Assembly: GCA_002007465.1 (NCBI GenBank)
Contig: LNAC01000731.1
Span: 466,267-530,266, forward strand
Length of the DNA: 64,000 bases
Direction of reading: 5' to 3'
Origin: Ailurus styani
Taxonomy: Eukaryota > Chordata > Mammalia > Carnivora > Ailuridae
The translations under genes were made by a program, and so were the position numbers. Positions 11,011 to 22,624 of this stretch are shown here, one piece after another (position 1 is the stretch's first letter; every line of letters starts with the position of its first letter). The notes under the pieces are model-generated. The model was not told the origin of the DNA. It was given only the letters and a program-made list of their open reading frames with translations, and did no database searches.

Positions 11011-11210
11011 TTTTTAGAAAGGGAGAGAAGGGGGAAGGGGCAGAGGGAGAGAGAAAGGAGGGGGAGGGGCAGAGGGAGAGAGAATCTTAAGCATGGTCCA
11101 TGCCCAGCATGCAGCCTGACATGGGGCTCAGGCTCATGACCCTGAGGTCATGACCCAAGTCAAAGTCAAGAGTCAGATGATGCTCAACCAACTGAGCCAC
11201 TCAGGCACCC
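11011..11210 (-). mobile_element. Carnivore SINE, minus
   Basis: GA-rich middle including a duplicated 'ggaggggcagagggagaga' unit, then 'catgaccctgaggtcatgacc' and 'caaccaactgagccactcagg'. TSD close to tgtttgatgttatt / tgtttgatgatatt at 10993-11006 and 11212-11225. Confidence 0.9.
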
Positions 11211-11225
11211 CTGTTTGATGATATT

Positions 11226-12304
11226 TTTAAGTTAACAGTATTTCAAACAAATAAATCTATATATTAGCATAATCTGCAATCCTCAATCCTCATCATTTTC
11301 AGCAAGACTGTGTCGTTCTTTTTCATTCCCCTATTATTATTCCTGTTATCACCCCAATCTTGAAATTGATTTTTTAAAAACACTGCCACTTTAATTTGGG
11401 GACCAATACTATATTACTTGCCCCTATTTTTCACCTTTATCTAATATTTGTTAAGCACCTTTACCTACAAGGTAACTAACCACATCATTTGATTATAAAT
11501 GCTTTATTTTTAATATGCAAGTTTGGAGGCAAGGTTGAAGGAGGTTAGGTGCATCGAGCACCTGAAATCACTGAGGAAGTTTTGTCCTATTTAGTTTTAA
11601 ATGTAGTATTAAGCCGTTTTATGGCTAATGTTGTCACACCTGATATGAATTAACTGTAGCTGTCTTCATGTTTGGGTAGAACTATAAGGCTCTGTTGCAC
11701 AAAACCAGTACACATATGAAGATGATTGACAGCTTTATGATAACCACTTTTTTTCAGTGGTGGTGTTATCCTGCAACCAGTCATTCACTCTCTGATAGCT
11801 CCATAAACCAAACTGATGTGCCTTCTGCTGCTATTTTTCAGCCGAACAGAGAATGCTACATTGTGTAATTTTTTTTTAAATTCAGAATGCTCTTGCAATG
11901 CTTCTTCTGTTCTCTCAGTTTATTATTTCCTCTCTGAAGATCACTATGCCTGCGTTCATCCATCCTGCTCATATACATTGCCAAGATTCTATCTTGTCAT
12001 TTAAAGTTAAGTGGGACTCATAGAAGGCACTAATGAAAAATTCCAAAAGGCCTTCAGGTGCTCCATTGTGGTCTGTGATTGATAGCCATGAAAAAGATGG
12101 AGGACCAGATTCTAGTGCTTCTGTTTAATCTGGAACTCTTCTTAGGTTATAGACTCCTGGCAGGGTTATGTGTATGTTCTTGCTACTGTTGCATTTGGGC
12201 ACATCATTAAAAAAACTCAAATATCCCTACAAATCTTGTTAGAAACACAATAGTACTCTTCGCCCATTTATTCCTCACCGGAGGCAGCCATATTTAACCT
12301 TTGT
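11226..12304. other. Unique sequence, ~1.1 kb
   Basis: No repeat family or exon recognised. A 62-codon frame at 11816-12004 has no recognisable domain. Confidence 0.45.
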
Positions 12305-12317
12305 GTCTTTATCTTTT

Positions 12318-12516
12318 TTGTTTTGAGAGAGAGAGAGAGAGACAGCATGTAGGTGAATAGGGGTGGCAGGTGGGAGGAAGGGCAGAGGGAGAGAGAGAAT
12401 CTTAAGCAGCCTCCATGCGCAGCTTGGAGTCCAACATGGGGCTCAATTTCATTACCGTGAAAGCATGACCTGAGCTGAAATCAAGAGTCAGGCACATAAC
12501 CGACTGAGCCGCCCCC
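12318..12516 (-). mobile_element. Carnivore SINE, minus (diverged)
   Basis: (GA)n at 12326-12341, 'gcatgacctgagctgaaatc' and 'ataaccgactgagccgcccc' mark the antisense SINE. Flanking 'tctttatctttt' at 12306-12317 and 12521-12532 is the TSD. Confidence 0.88.
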
Positions 12517-12532
12517 TATCTCTTTATCTTTT

Positions 12533-13193
12533 GATAGTTATATCTTTGTTTCTGAACTAGATGTCTCTATTGCTATGTCTTGATTTTTCAGTTTTAGACA
12601 TCTGTTGACTTCTCACCATGGCATATGAGGATTTTGCTTTTCTTCACATACACAGTTGTACTCATACCACACACATACACTCTTCCTCTCTTCCTACTCC
12701 TTCATTTCCCCATTATAAGTATACTGTGTTTACAGTGTTTCAACTATGTAAATGCAATTTACAGATGAACCAGCTAGTATAATACTTTCAGTATCCTCTA
12801 CAACTTTGTACTTTCCTTGGAATTAGTAATCATTTCTGTTGTTGAATTCTCTATGTTATTGGCAGTCTCTGCTATTGGCATCTTCTCTCCCATTGCCTTT
12901 TTTTTTTTTAACATTTCGTTTCTGGTGAATGTGCTAATGTCTCCTGGATGTAATATAGTGCCAGTAATGAGTTTATGAATAAATTCAATGAACTAAAAGA
13001 AAAGCTCACTCATATATTTCCCACCTAATTTTTAAATATGCTTTTAATTCATTTGGATACAGGAAATCCTTGCATTTTCTTTGCTCTCCCATTTTCCATA
13101 ATTTTTATTCTTTGTTATTATTGAGTTTTCCATTTCTCCTTTCATTAATTTTTTTTCCAGGAGCTCTTTTTTCATTCCTTAAGTGTTCCTTTT
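12533..13193. other. Unique sequence
   Basis: T-rich, no family recognised. A T10 homopolymer lies near 12900. Confidence 0.4.
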
Positions 13194-13207
13194 AAAATAC
13201 CATCCTA

Positions 13208-13410
13208 GGGGCGCCTGGGTGGCTCGGTCGTTGAGTGTCCGCCTTTGGCTCAGGTTGTAATCTCAAATTCCTAGGATCCAGCCTCCATTCGGGCTCCCCG
13301 CTTGGCAGGAAGTCTGCTTCTCCCTCTTTCATTTCCCCTGCTTGTGTTCTCTCTCTCGCTGTGTCTCTCTCTGTCAAACAAATAAATAAAATCTTTAAAA
13401 AAAATAAAAT
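13208..13410 (+). mobile_element. Carnivore SINE, plus
   Basis: Head 'gcgcctgggtggctcggtcg', CT-rich middle, tail 'aaataaataaaatcttt' plus poly(A). TSD aaaataccatcct/c at 13194-13206 and 13411-13423. Confidence 0.95.
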
Positions 13411-13423
13411 AAAATACCATCCC

Positions 13424-13532
13424 AATCACACTTGTCATGGTGAGCATTTCATAAAGAGTTTAACTGTTGAAACACAATGTCGTATACCTGAAACTAATGT
13501 GTCAACTATACTTCAATTAAAAATAAAAATTT
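13424..13532 (+). mobile_element. L1 3' tail fragment, plus
   Basis: 'cttgtcatggtgagcatttc', 'acctgaaactaatgtgtcaac' and 'tatacttcaattaaaaataaa' match the L1 3'UTR end. About 110 bases remain. Confidence 0.75.
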
Positions 13533-13534
13533 AG

Positions 13535-14374
13535 AAATAAAATAACATCCTATTATTATTATTATTCCATAGTTGTGATGTCTTCTCTAATATCACTGGG
13601 GGTATGGATTATAGTTATAATTATTCTCTCTACATGTGGCAAAGTCATTGCCTCCTAATATCTTCAAAAAATGGAAATGGTTAGGCAGCAGGTAGCAAGG
13701 GAAGATTTTTCAGACCAGAAAGCTGGTGGACTTTTGTTAAAGGTGAAACAATCACCTAGGATATCTTGGAAGTCAGACAACATGAAGCTGACTGAAACTG
13801 CCGTGTTACAGGAAATGATCTTAAAATTTCAGAACATTGGTATGTCTTTCGCTTTGTGCTACTTTTAGCTATTGAGTTGCCTTACAAGGGAGACAGTGCA
13901 GTTCAGAGGTAGTCAAAAGGAGGCATGTTATTCTTGTGGCTTATAATCTAATTTCACTAAGATGCCTACAATTTGCAGAACTTTCAGGGTTGAAAAAAGC
14001 CAACCACTATGAATATTCCAAAGGAAACAGTGGTAATCAATAAGACAGTATTAGCAGGAGATAAAATTTTGCCTCCAGGTATTTTTCAGGAGGCTCTGTT
14101 TAAGACTTTTCTTCCTGCCAATGGACTCCAACAAAAATTAAAGTGAGGTAATTTCCTTCCAACTTAAACCTATTTTTAAATAACCTCCAGATATCCACCA
14201 TCAGATTGGGATAGAAAGGTCAAGCCAAAAAACAGAGGCCAATAAAAAAAATACCAAGGACAGGATTAAAAACTAAGTCTAGAAAAGATCTTTGTATGCG
14301 CTTACTCCCTCGTGGGACTGACTGGAAGTAATGAGATAGAAGTCTAGAAGTTTTTTTGGTTGATGTTTACTTGT
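13535..14374. other. Unique sequence
   Basis: No repeat or gene recognised. A (TTA)n-like stretch lies near 13550-13565. Confidence 0.4.
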
Positions 14375-16455
14375 ACTCCATTTTTATTGAAATATAGTTG
14401 ACATATAACACTGTGTACATATAAAGTGTGAAATGTGTTGATTTGATACACTTACATATTGCAATATGATTACCACAGTGATGGTAGCTCATACCTCCTT
14501 TAGAGTCACATAATTCCATTTCTTTTTTGTGGTGAGAACACTTAAGATCTACTCTCTTGCCAGCTTTTAAGTATATAATACAATATTGTTAACTATATTC
14601 ACCTGCTGTATATTAGACCCCAGAACTTATTCATCTCCCAACTGGAAGTTTGTACCCTTTGACTAACATCCCCTCCCCCAGTCCCTGGTAACCACCATTC
14701 TACTCTGTTTCTGTGAGTTTGGTTTCTGTAGATTTCTTGTATAAGTGAGATTGTACAGTGTTTGTCTTTCTCTGCCTGACTTACTCCACTAAGCACAACG
14801 CTCTCAAGTTCCATTTGTGTTGTCTCAAATGGCAGAATTTCCTTCTTTCTCATGGCTGAATAATACTCCATTGTATATATATAACACATCTTTGTTCATT
14901 CATCTGTTGATGGATACTCATGTTATTTCCATATGTTGGCTATTTTGATGCTGCAGTGAACCTGGCAATGCATGTATCTCTTCTCTATCCCGTTTTCATT
15001 TATGTTTTATTGAGATATATATAATAAAATATAAAATATATAATAATTTCTATATGAAAAATACATTTATATGTTCTGGATATATATCCAGAAGTGGGAT
15101 TGCTGGATCACATGGTAGGTCCATTTTTAATTTTTGAGGAACTGTCACACTATTTTCCATAATAGCTGTAAGAATTTACATTCTCACCAACAGTGCACAA
15201 GGGTTCCCTTTTCTCCACATCCTCACCAACATTTAGCTCTTGTCTTTTTGATGACAGCAATTCTAACAGGTTTGAAGTGATAGCTCATTGTGGTTTTATT
15301 ATTTTTTAAATTTTTTTTAAATGTTGAGCTTTATTAAATATTTCCTCTTAGTTTTACATTTTCATTCCAGAATTTCCTATTGGTTCTTTTTAAAATAATT
15401 TCTATATTTGTATTAATAGTCTCTATTTGATGTTACATTGTCATCTTCCCTTTACTTATTTAATCATAATTTCTTCTAGTTTTAAAACATAGCTATAATT
15501 TCTACATTGAAATCGTTGTCTAATCTGATATTGGCTGCTTTTATTCCCAGTTTATTTTGCCTGTTTTTGTTTGTTTTTTAGCATTAGTGTGTCACATCTA
15601 CCTGGTTTTACTTTTCTTATAACATTTTGCTAGAAACTAGACTTTATAGATAATAATCAGCTCTAAGTACTGTCCTGCCCTCTATCCCCTACCCTTTCTG
15701 GACCTATTTTTGTTTCTTTCTTGCTTATTTTCTTAGTGATTAGTTGAAATACATTAGTGAAGTCTATTTTGTTTCCTCTCTGCAGTATTAAGCCTCTGAT
15801 ATTGCTCTTCAGAGGGTGCAATCTTGTCATTGTGGTTTTAAGTTGCAACAACCTGATTTATGATGTCAAGCATTTTCATGTAACTGGTGTCCATTTGTAT
15901 GTTTTTTTGGGAAAAATTGTCTACTCAATTCCTCTGCCTATTTAAAAAATCAGATTGTTTGGTTTTTTTTGTTATTGAGTTCTATGAGTTTCTTATGGTT
16001 TTTGTATATTAAACCCCTTAGCAGATATGTGGTTTGCAAAACCCCATATTTTCTCTCATTCTTTAGTTGTCTTTTCATTTTTTTGCTGTTCAGAAGCTTT
16101 TAGTTTGATGTAGTCCCACTTACTGATTTTTTTGCTTTTGTTGCTTGTACTTTTAGTATCACATCCAAGACCAACATCGCAGAGTATTTTTCCCTATGTT
16201 TTCTCTAATAGTTTTATGGTTTCAAGGCTTATGTTTAAATCTTTAATCCATTTCTAGTTAATTTTTGTGAGTGGTGTAAGATAGGAATGCAATTTCATTT
16301 TCCTGCATGTGTTTATCCAGTTTTCCCAATGCCATTTATTGAAGAGACTACCCTTTCCCCATTGTCTATTCTTGGCTCCCTTGTCAAATACTAGTTGACT
16401 GTATATGTGGCAGTTTATTTCTGTAAAAGCCTGTAAGTTTTTGATGGTAGTGAAT
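14375..16455 (-). mobile_element. Old L1 3' half, minus, split by an insertion at 15299-15826
   Basis: 3'UTR starts at about 14375 ('tttttattgaaatatagttg'). Antisense ORF2 C-terminal coding follows: minus-strand 14599-14889 reads [17 protein letters not shown] and [15 protein letters not shown] motifs of the L1 ORF2 end. ORF2 resumes at 15841 after the insertion, and 16254-16526 reads [12 protein letters not shown] short AT-rich patch at about 15001-15060 is also foreign to the L1. 5'-truncated near 16455. Not functional. Confidence 0.85.
15299..15826 (-). mobile_element. Unclassified retro-insertion with poly(A) signal and 14-bp TSD
   Basis: Inserted in the L1: TCATTGTGGTTTTA is at 15285-15298 and 15827-15840. 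The left end is T-rich (15299-15319), which is the A-tail of a minus-oriented insert, and TTTATT at 15330-15335 is the complement of AATAAA about 12 bases upstream of that tail. The ~490-bp body matches no family I recognise. It could be a retrocopied transcript 3' end or a poorly known LINE. Confidence 0.6.
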
Positions 16456-16544
16456 TGAAAAACAGCAACAACAAAACAAAAACAAACAAACCCCCCAAAC
16501 CAAGGCTTCAAAAGCATGTGAAACAAAAAAGCCCCATGAATACT

Positions 16545-17686
16545 AGCTATAAATTTAATAAAGTAAGTGCAGAATCTGTATGTTAAAAACTACAAAAATT
16601 ATAAAATAAAGACTTAAATGAAGAAATGTGCTATATTCATAGATTGGAAGCCTCAATATTCTTAATATGTCAATATTCCCTAAACTGATCCTTAGATTCA
16701 GTGCAATATCAGTTAAAATACAAGCAGGATTTTTTGTAGGTATCAATAAGCCAATTCTGAAATTTATACGGTGAACAAAAGAATTAGAATAGCCAAAAAC
16801 GTTTGAAAAAAATAAAGTAGGAGTACTCACACATCCTGAATTCAAAATTTACTACAAAGGTATAGAAATCAAGACAGTGTGGTTTTTCTGAAAGGACAGA
16901 CTATGGATTAATGGGACCAAAGACAGAATCCAGAAACAAAGGTGCAAATGAGAAAGAGTATAACACTTTCAACAAATGGTGCTGGAAATATTGGATGTCC
17001 ATATGCAAAAAAAAAAAGAAAAGATAAAAAAAGAGCTTTGACCCTTGACCCATATCTTGCATTCTATATAAAATTAACTCAAAATGGATCATAGATCTAA
17101 ATGTAAGACCGAAAACTGTAAGATTTCTAAAAGAAAACATAGAAGAAAATTTCTGTTAACCTTCAGTAAGGCAAAAATTTCTTAGACATGATGTCATATA
17201 TACAATTGGTAAAGGAAAATCTGATAAATCTGACTTCATTAACAAAAAGGCAAGATACAGAATGGGAGAAAATATTTGAAAGCTTATGCTTGACCAAACG
17301 CCTGTGTCCAGAATATCTAAAGAATTATTAAAACTCAATAAAAAAATTCAAATATAAATGGGGTAAAAAAAATTGGACAGATACTTCACCAAAGAGGATA
17401 AACAAATGACAAAGAAACACATGAAAAACTGCTCAGCATCTTAGTCATTAGTGAAATACAATTTTAAACCACAATGAGATACCACTGCATACTTGTCATA
17501 TTGGCTAAAATAAAATAAAATACTGGCATACAATATGCTGGTGAAGATGAAGCACAACTGAAAAACTCATGCATTGCTGGTAAAATGCAAAATGACATAG
17601 GCACTTTGGAAACAGTTTGTTCAGTTTCTTACAAAGTTAAGCATACACTAGCTATACAACCCAGTGATTCCACTCACAGGTATTTT
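16545..17686 (+). mobile_element. Old L1 ORF2 C-terminal half, plus (first part)
   Basis: Degenerate ORF2 in sense: 'ttcaacaaatggtgctggaaa' type block near 16970 (NKWCW region), 'cccttgacccatatcttgc' near 17040, 'aatgggagaaaatatttgaa' near 17262 (WEKIF region) and 'accacaatgagataccactgc' near 17468. Interrupted by frameshifts and stops. It continues at 19526 after the nested L1. Confidence 0.85.
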
Positions 17687-18096
17687 TTAAAGGTTTTATT
17701 CAAGTTCTAGTTAACATAGAGTGTAATGTTAGTTTCAGGTATACAATATAGTGATTCATACATCATTGAGTGCTCATCACAACAAGTGCTCTCCTTAATC
17801 TCCATCACCTATTTTACCCATCCTCCCAGAACCCTCCCTTCTGGTAACTGTCAGGTTGTTCTTTTTTTTTCTTTTTGTCAGGTTGTTCTTTACCATTAAG
17901 AGTCTGTTTGATGGTTCACCTATTTCTTTTTTTGTCCCTTTGTTCATTTGTTTCTTAATTTCCATGTATGAGTGAAATCATATGGTATTTGTCTTTCTCT
18001 GACTGGCTTATTTCACTTAGCGTAATACTCTCTAGCTCCATCCATGTCATTGCAAATGGCAAGATTTCATACTTTTTATGGCTGGGTAATATTCCG

Positions 18097-18098
<2 letters not shown>

Positions 18099-18140
<42 letters not shown>
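18099..18140. repeat. (CA)n microsatellite
   Basis: Perfect AC run of 42 bases at the 'tattccattgtatata' position of the L1 ORF2 antisense. Confidence 0.97.
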
Positions 18141-18141
<1 letters not shown>

Positions 18142-18159
18142 ATCTTCCTTTTTTCCCCT

Positions 18160-18422
18160 CAGATTTAGGGTTAGGGTGGATTAGGGCCAGTGTTAGGGTA
18201 AGGGTTAGGGACAGGGGAGGGTTACGTTTAGGGCTAGGGCGAGGATATGTACCTGGTATCCTGCAGTTCAGTAACCTCTCCAGAGTGTTAGGTTTAGAGT
18301 TAATGTTAGGGTAGAGGTTAGGGGTTAGACGTTAGGGGTTAGGGGTTACGGTTTTGTTTAGTGTTGGGGTTATGGTATATGCCTTGTGTTTTGCATTTTA
18401 GAAACCTCTACAGAGAATTAAA
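18160..18422 (+). repeat. Degenerate interstitial telomere-like (TTAGGG) repeat block
   Basis: Ten exact TTAGGG hexamers occur between 18165 and 18344 (18165, 18171, 18181, 18193, 18205, 18228, 18306, 18318, 18332, 18339), mixed with variants such as TTAGGGG and CTAGGG. The block has two parts: each is TTAGGG-rich and then ends in a related ~40-base spacer (about 18245-18285 and 18377-18415, both ending 'aacctct-cagag'). That gives a period of about 132 bases. Confidence 0.85.
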
Positions 18423-18565
18423 CCCCAGACTTCTGCTGGGTGAGAATAGACATGGCAGGCATCTACTGAGCTGAGGCAAGGACAGGATTTGGTTCTCTAA
18501 ATACTTTTTATATAGATATTGAATTATTCCTTACTGGAGTTTTTTGGTCCAAAACCTAATTGTAC
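18423..18565. other. Unrecognised spacer after the telomere-like block
   Basis: Not L1-like. It lies between the TTAGGG block and an L1 3'UTR piece, so it probably entered with one of them. Confidence 0.4.
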
Positions 18566-18685
18566 TTTTATGTATTTTATCCAAGTTTTTATTTGACTTC
18601 CAGTTAGTTAACATACAGTGTAATAATAGTTTCAGGTATAGAACTTAGTGATTCATTACTTACATACAACACCCGGTGCTCATCA
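18566..18685 (-). mobile_element. Second L1 3'UTR piece, minus
   Basis: 'acttccagttagttaacatac', 'tagtttcaggtatagaac' and 'cacccggtgctcatcaca' repeat the same 3'UTR segment already present at 17700-17785, so this is a separate, very short L1 insertion or a duplicated part. Confidence 0.75.
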
Positions 18686-19525
18686 CATTTGGGCTGTTCC
18701 CATAATCTGGGTATTGTAGGTAATGCTTCTATAAATATTGGGGTGCATTTATCACTTTGAATTAGTATTTTTATATTCTTTGCTTGATCATAGGGTACTT
18801 ATATTTTTTAAATCTTTGAGGAACCTCCATATTATTTTCTGGAGTGGCTGCACCAGTTTGTAATCCTACCAAGAGTGTAAGAGTGTTCCCCATTCTCTGC
18901 ATCCTCATCAACACCTGTTGTTTCCTTGTTGTTAATTTTAGCTATTCTGGCTGGTGTGAGGTGATATGTAATTGTAGTTGTGATTTGTATTTTCTTGATG
19001 AGCAATGTTGTGCATCTTTTCATGTGTTTGTTAGCCATTTGTATGTCTTCTTTGGAAAAATCCATGTCATCTGCTCATTTTTTGACTGGATTATTTGTTT
19101 TTTGGACGTTGAGTTTGGTAAGCTGTTTATGTATTTTGGATGCTAACTCTTTTTTGGTTATGTCATTTACAAATATCTTCTCCCATTCCATAGATTGCTT
19201 TTTTAGTTTTGTTGATTGAATGAAATGCTGGTGGTATTTTGATAGGGATTGCCTTAAATGTGTAAAATGATTTGGGTAATATACACATTTTAACAATATT
19301 TGTTCTTCCAATCCATGAACATGGAATGCTTTTTAATTTCTTTGTGTCATCTTCAATGCCTTTCATCAGTGTTTTATAGTTTTCAGAGTATGGATCTTTT
19401 ACCTCTTTGGTTAGATTTACTCCTAGGTATCTTATAGTTTTGATGCAATTATAAATGGGATTGATTCATTGATTTCTCTTTCTGCTGCTTCATTATTGGT
19501 GTATAGAAATGCAACAGATTTTTGT

Positions 19526-20012
19526 CCACTCATAGGTATTTTGCCATAGGAATTAAAACCTCTGTTCACACAAAAACTTGCATGTGAATGTTCATAGCAG
19601 TTTGTTTTTCATGATTACCCCAAATTGGAAACAATTCAAATGTCCTTAAATGGTGAGTAAAGAAAAAAAAAACCTTTGCTTTATCTATATAATGGAATAT
19701 ATCTCAGCAGTAAGAGAAAATGAACTATTGATGTAAACAAGAGCATGAATTTGCTATGCTAAGTGAACAACGCCAGACTCAAAGTCTATCTATGGCATAA
19801 TTCCCCTGATGCGAATCCTAGAAAGGGCAAAACATTAAGGCCAGATAACAAATCAGTAGTTTTCAGGGGCTGGAATTGGAGAGACAGGCTGACTGCAAAG
19901 AACACCATAAGGTTAGATTGTGGTAGTGGTTACACAGCTGTATGCATTTTTAAACCATATATAAGTATTCAACAAAATGAGTAAATTCTACTGTTTGTAA
20001 ACTATTCCACAA
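19526..20012 (+). mobile_element. Old L1, plus (second part: ORF2 end and 3'UTR)
   Basis: Continues the 16545-17686 copy: 'ttcatagcagtttg' near 19591, 'ggaaacaattcaaatgtcc' near 19627, 'ctatataatggaatatatctc' near 19685, 'agttttcaggggctgg' near 19858, ending 'tccacaatgaaaaagtag'. Confidence 0.8.
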
Positions 20013-21189
20013 TGAAAAAGTAGGGGGGAAATGGAGCTAAAAATATCCTGTATTTAACTCTTCAGCCTTGCTCCTGCACTCCCATGTTTTCGCCCACAGG
20101 AAATAGAATTCTCCAGCCCCCAAAGAAGAACATAGTGTTTATCTAAGACCCTCCTATATACCCATTGAAGGAAATAGGCAAGGAAGTACCATGAAGTATA
20201 GACCAGGGGAATATGACGGAAATAGATAAGAGAATTATCACCATAGAGCAGAACTAGAGATTTCCAAAGGGTAAAATCCTTAACTTCTAAGGTAGGGAGG
20301 GAATCATCTCAATCATGCTTAGCACGATTTGATAAATGCTACTGGGCAGTGATTACCACATGTTCTCATTCTTACTTTGCTTGAATGGAAGTTTTACTGT
20401 ATTTTATCTTGTCTCCAGTCCACCATTTTGTTGCTTTGGGAGTAGGGTAGGGAGAGGAAGGTAACACATTATTTACCTGAAGTTGAATCTATAGCTTATC
20501 TAATACACTACATAGTCTGTTTATTCCAAGTTAATCTCTTCTATTTCTTTTGGTTGTTGTCTTCATAAAAAAAATTATCAGGTTATTATTGGTTGTTGGC
20601 TCATTTTAAAGGTTGTGGAATTAAACGGTTGATTAGGGGCTTCTACCTCTGGTAATTACAGATTTGGTAAATTAGGCTAACACTTCCACTGAGAGCAGCC
20701 ACAAAAAAAAGACATATTTCCTAAAATCATCAGTGGACTAGAGAATAAAAAAGATAGTGAAGAAACTCTGGAATTGGATTGAAAAAGATAGAAATCCAGA
20801 AATATGAGCTGCATTTTGGGGGGTTGCTATTCCCCTTGGGTCTTGCCAATTCTACAAGACATGACAAAGATACAAAGTCTAGAGGGGCAAAAGAAATCAA
20901 AACCTGCTAAGAGGCAGAAGGCGTGGGTAATTCCATAAGCTTTGGGTATGAGGCTCCACTATAGAAGTAAGAGTAACCTTAAACTAGATTAATTTTGACA
21001 GGGATTACAGCCCATTGTCAAATCATATCTGTCCCTGAAATGAAAATATAGTGATTCCATATTGTTATTTTCCTTAGGTTCTTGGCAGAAGTTAGTGTAA
21101 ATTTTCTCTGAAGGTAACATCATTATAAATTTCAAATTATTTCTATAAAAACTTATAATTAAAATGTTTAATATACACTAAAATTACAT
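20013..21189. other. Unique sequence, ~1.2 kb
   Basis: No repeat family, RNA gene or exon recognised. Confidence 0.45.
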
Positions 21190-21770
21190 CAGAAGACAAA
21201 AAATTGTGACTATTGCAGCATTATTTACAATTGCCAAGATATCAAATCAGCTTAAGTGTCCATCAGTAGATGAATGTATAAAGAAGATATGACATATATA
21301 CATATTATCCATAAAAAAGAATGAGATCTTGCCATTGGCAACAACATGGATAGACTTAGAGGGTATTATGCTAAGTGAAATAAGTCAACCAGAGAAAGAT
21401 AAAAACCATATGATTTCACTTATATGTGGAATCTAAAAACCAAAACAAATGAATAAACAAATGAAAAACAGAAACAGACTCACAAATAGAACAAACTGGT
21501 GGTTGCCATAGGGGAGAAGGGTGGAGAAATGGTGAAAGAGGTAAAGAGAATTAAGCGGTATGAACTTCCAGTTATAAAATAAATAAGTCATGGAGATGAA
21601 AGTACGGCATAAGGAATATAGTAAATAATATTGTAATAACATTGTATGGTGACTACACTTATTATGATGAGCATTGCACATGTATAGAATTGTCAGATCA
21701 TTATGTTGTGCACCTGAAACTGATATAACATGGCATGTCAACTATACTTCCATAATAAGAATTTTAAAAA
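21190..21770 (+). mobile_element. L1 3' end, plus, 5'-truncated
   Basis: 'tgcagcattatttacaattg', 'gtccatcagtagatgaatg', 'taagtgaaataagtcaacc' and 'gtgcacctgaaactgatat' are the ORF2 end and 3'UTR of L1, in order, ending in an A-rich tail near 21770. Confidence 0.88.
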
Positions 21771-21879
21771 ATCTTTTTGAAATCATAAAAAAATCTATCA
21801 CAAACAAGAACCAGTGGAAAAAATAGGCAATAGCATTATATCAACAAGGGATCCAGAAATATGAAGAATCATACATGAA

Positions 21880-22295
21880 CTTTATTTTATTTATTTATTT
21901 TTATTTAAATTCAATTTAATTAACATATAGTGTATTATTAGTTTCAGAGGTAGAATTTAGTGTTTCATCGGTTGCTTATAACACTCAGGGCTCATTCCAT
22001 CAAGTGACCTCCTTAATGCCCAATTACCCCACCTCCCCACCTCCAGCAACCCTGTTTGTTTCCTAGAGTTAAGAGTCTCTTATGGATTGCCTCCCTCTCT
22101 GTTTTTATCTTATTTTATTTTTCCTTCCCTTCCCCTATGTTCATCTCATTTTTTCTTAAATTCCACGTATGAGTAAAATCATGATATTTGTATTTCTCTG
22201 AATGACTTATTTCTCTTAGCGTTATACCCTCTAGTTCCATCCACATCCTTGCAAAATGGCACTATTTCATTCTTTTTGATGACTGAGAACTATTC

Positions 22296-22346
<51 letters not shown>

Positions 22347-22450
22347 CCACATCTTTATCCATTCATCTGTTGATGGACATCTGGGTTTGTTCCATATTTT
22401 GGCTGTTGTGTACATTGCTGCTATAAACATTGGGGTGTGTGCACACACAA
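21880..22450 (-). mobile_element. L1 3' end, minus, 5'-truncated
   Basis: Poly-T/TTTA-rich left end at about 21884, then antisense 3'UTR ('taacatatagtgtattatta'), 'cttatttctcttagcg' and ORF2 end to 'ctgctataaacattggggtg'. A (TG)n run interrupts it at 22298-22343. It points the opposite way to the L1 just upstream. Confidence 0.88.
22298..22343. repeat. (TG)n microsatellite
   Basis: Perfect GT run of 46 bases at the same L1 ORF2 position as three other runs in the window. Confidence 0.97.
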
Positions 22451-22624
22451 ATTTTTAAAATAAGCTATGTTTACCATGCTCAAGGGGCTATAAGACAAGA
22501 CTAAAAATGTCGGTAGAAGACTAAATACTCTTTTAAAAAAAGACATAAGAGTTTGAAAAATCATAACATGGACATTTTATAATTGAAAAACTGTGATAAC
22601 TGAGATTAAGAGTTTGGTGAATGA

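Larger units (their letters stand above)
17687..19525 (-). mobile_element. Nested L1, minus, inside the plus L1
   Basis: Flanked by ccactcacaggtatttt (17670-17686) and ccactcataggtatttt (19526-19542), a 17-base TSD with one mismatch. Antisense L1 3'UTR lies at 17687-17950, the ORF2 end at 17955-18098, a (CA)n run at 18099-18140, and ORF2 again from about 18690 (18832-19065 reads [15 protein letters not shown]; 19075-19311 reads [16 protein letters not shown]). Between them sits a foreign block with telomere-like repeats and a second L1 3'UTR piece. Confidence 0.85.

Noticed and set aside
13208..13410. tRNA gene in SINE heads
   Set aside because: The heads derive from tRNA-Lys but are SINE bodies with poly(A) tails and TSDs. 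No cloverleaf with an intact anticodon arm was evident.
18160..18422. True chromosome end
   Set aside because: The TTAGGG units are interspersed and flanked by L1 on both sides, so this is interstitial.
22249..22458. Val-Cys and Thr-His repeat frames over TG/CA runs (also 17955-18168, 61356-61694)
   Set aside because: Microsatellite translations within L1. Only the L1 ORF2 end on one strand is real ancestry.
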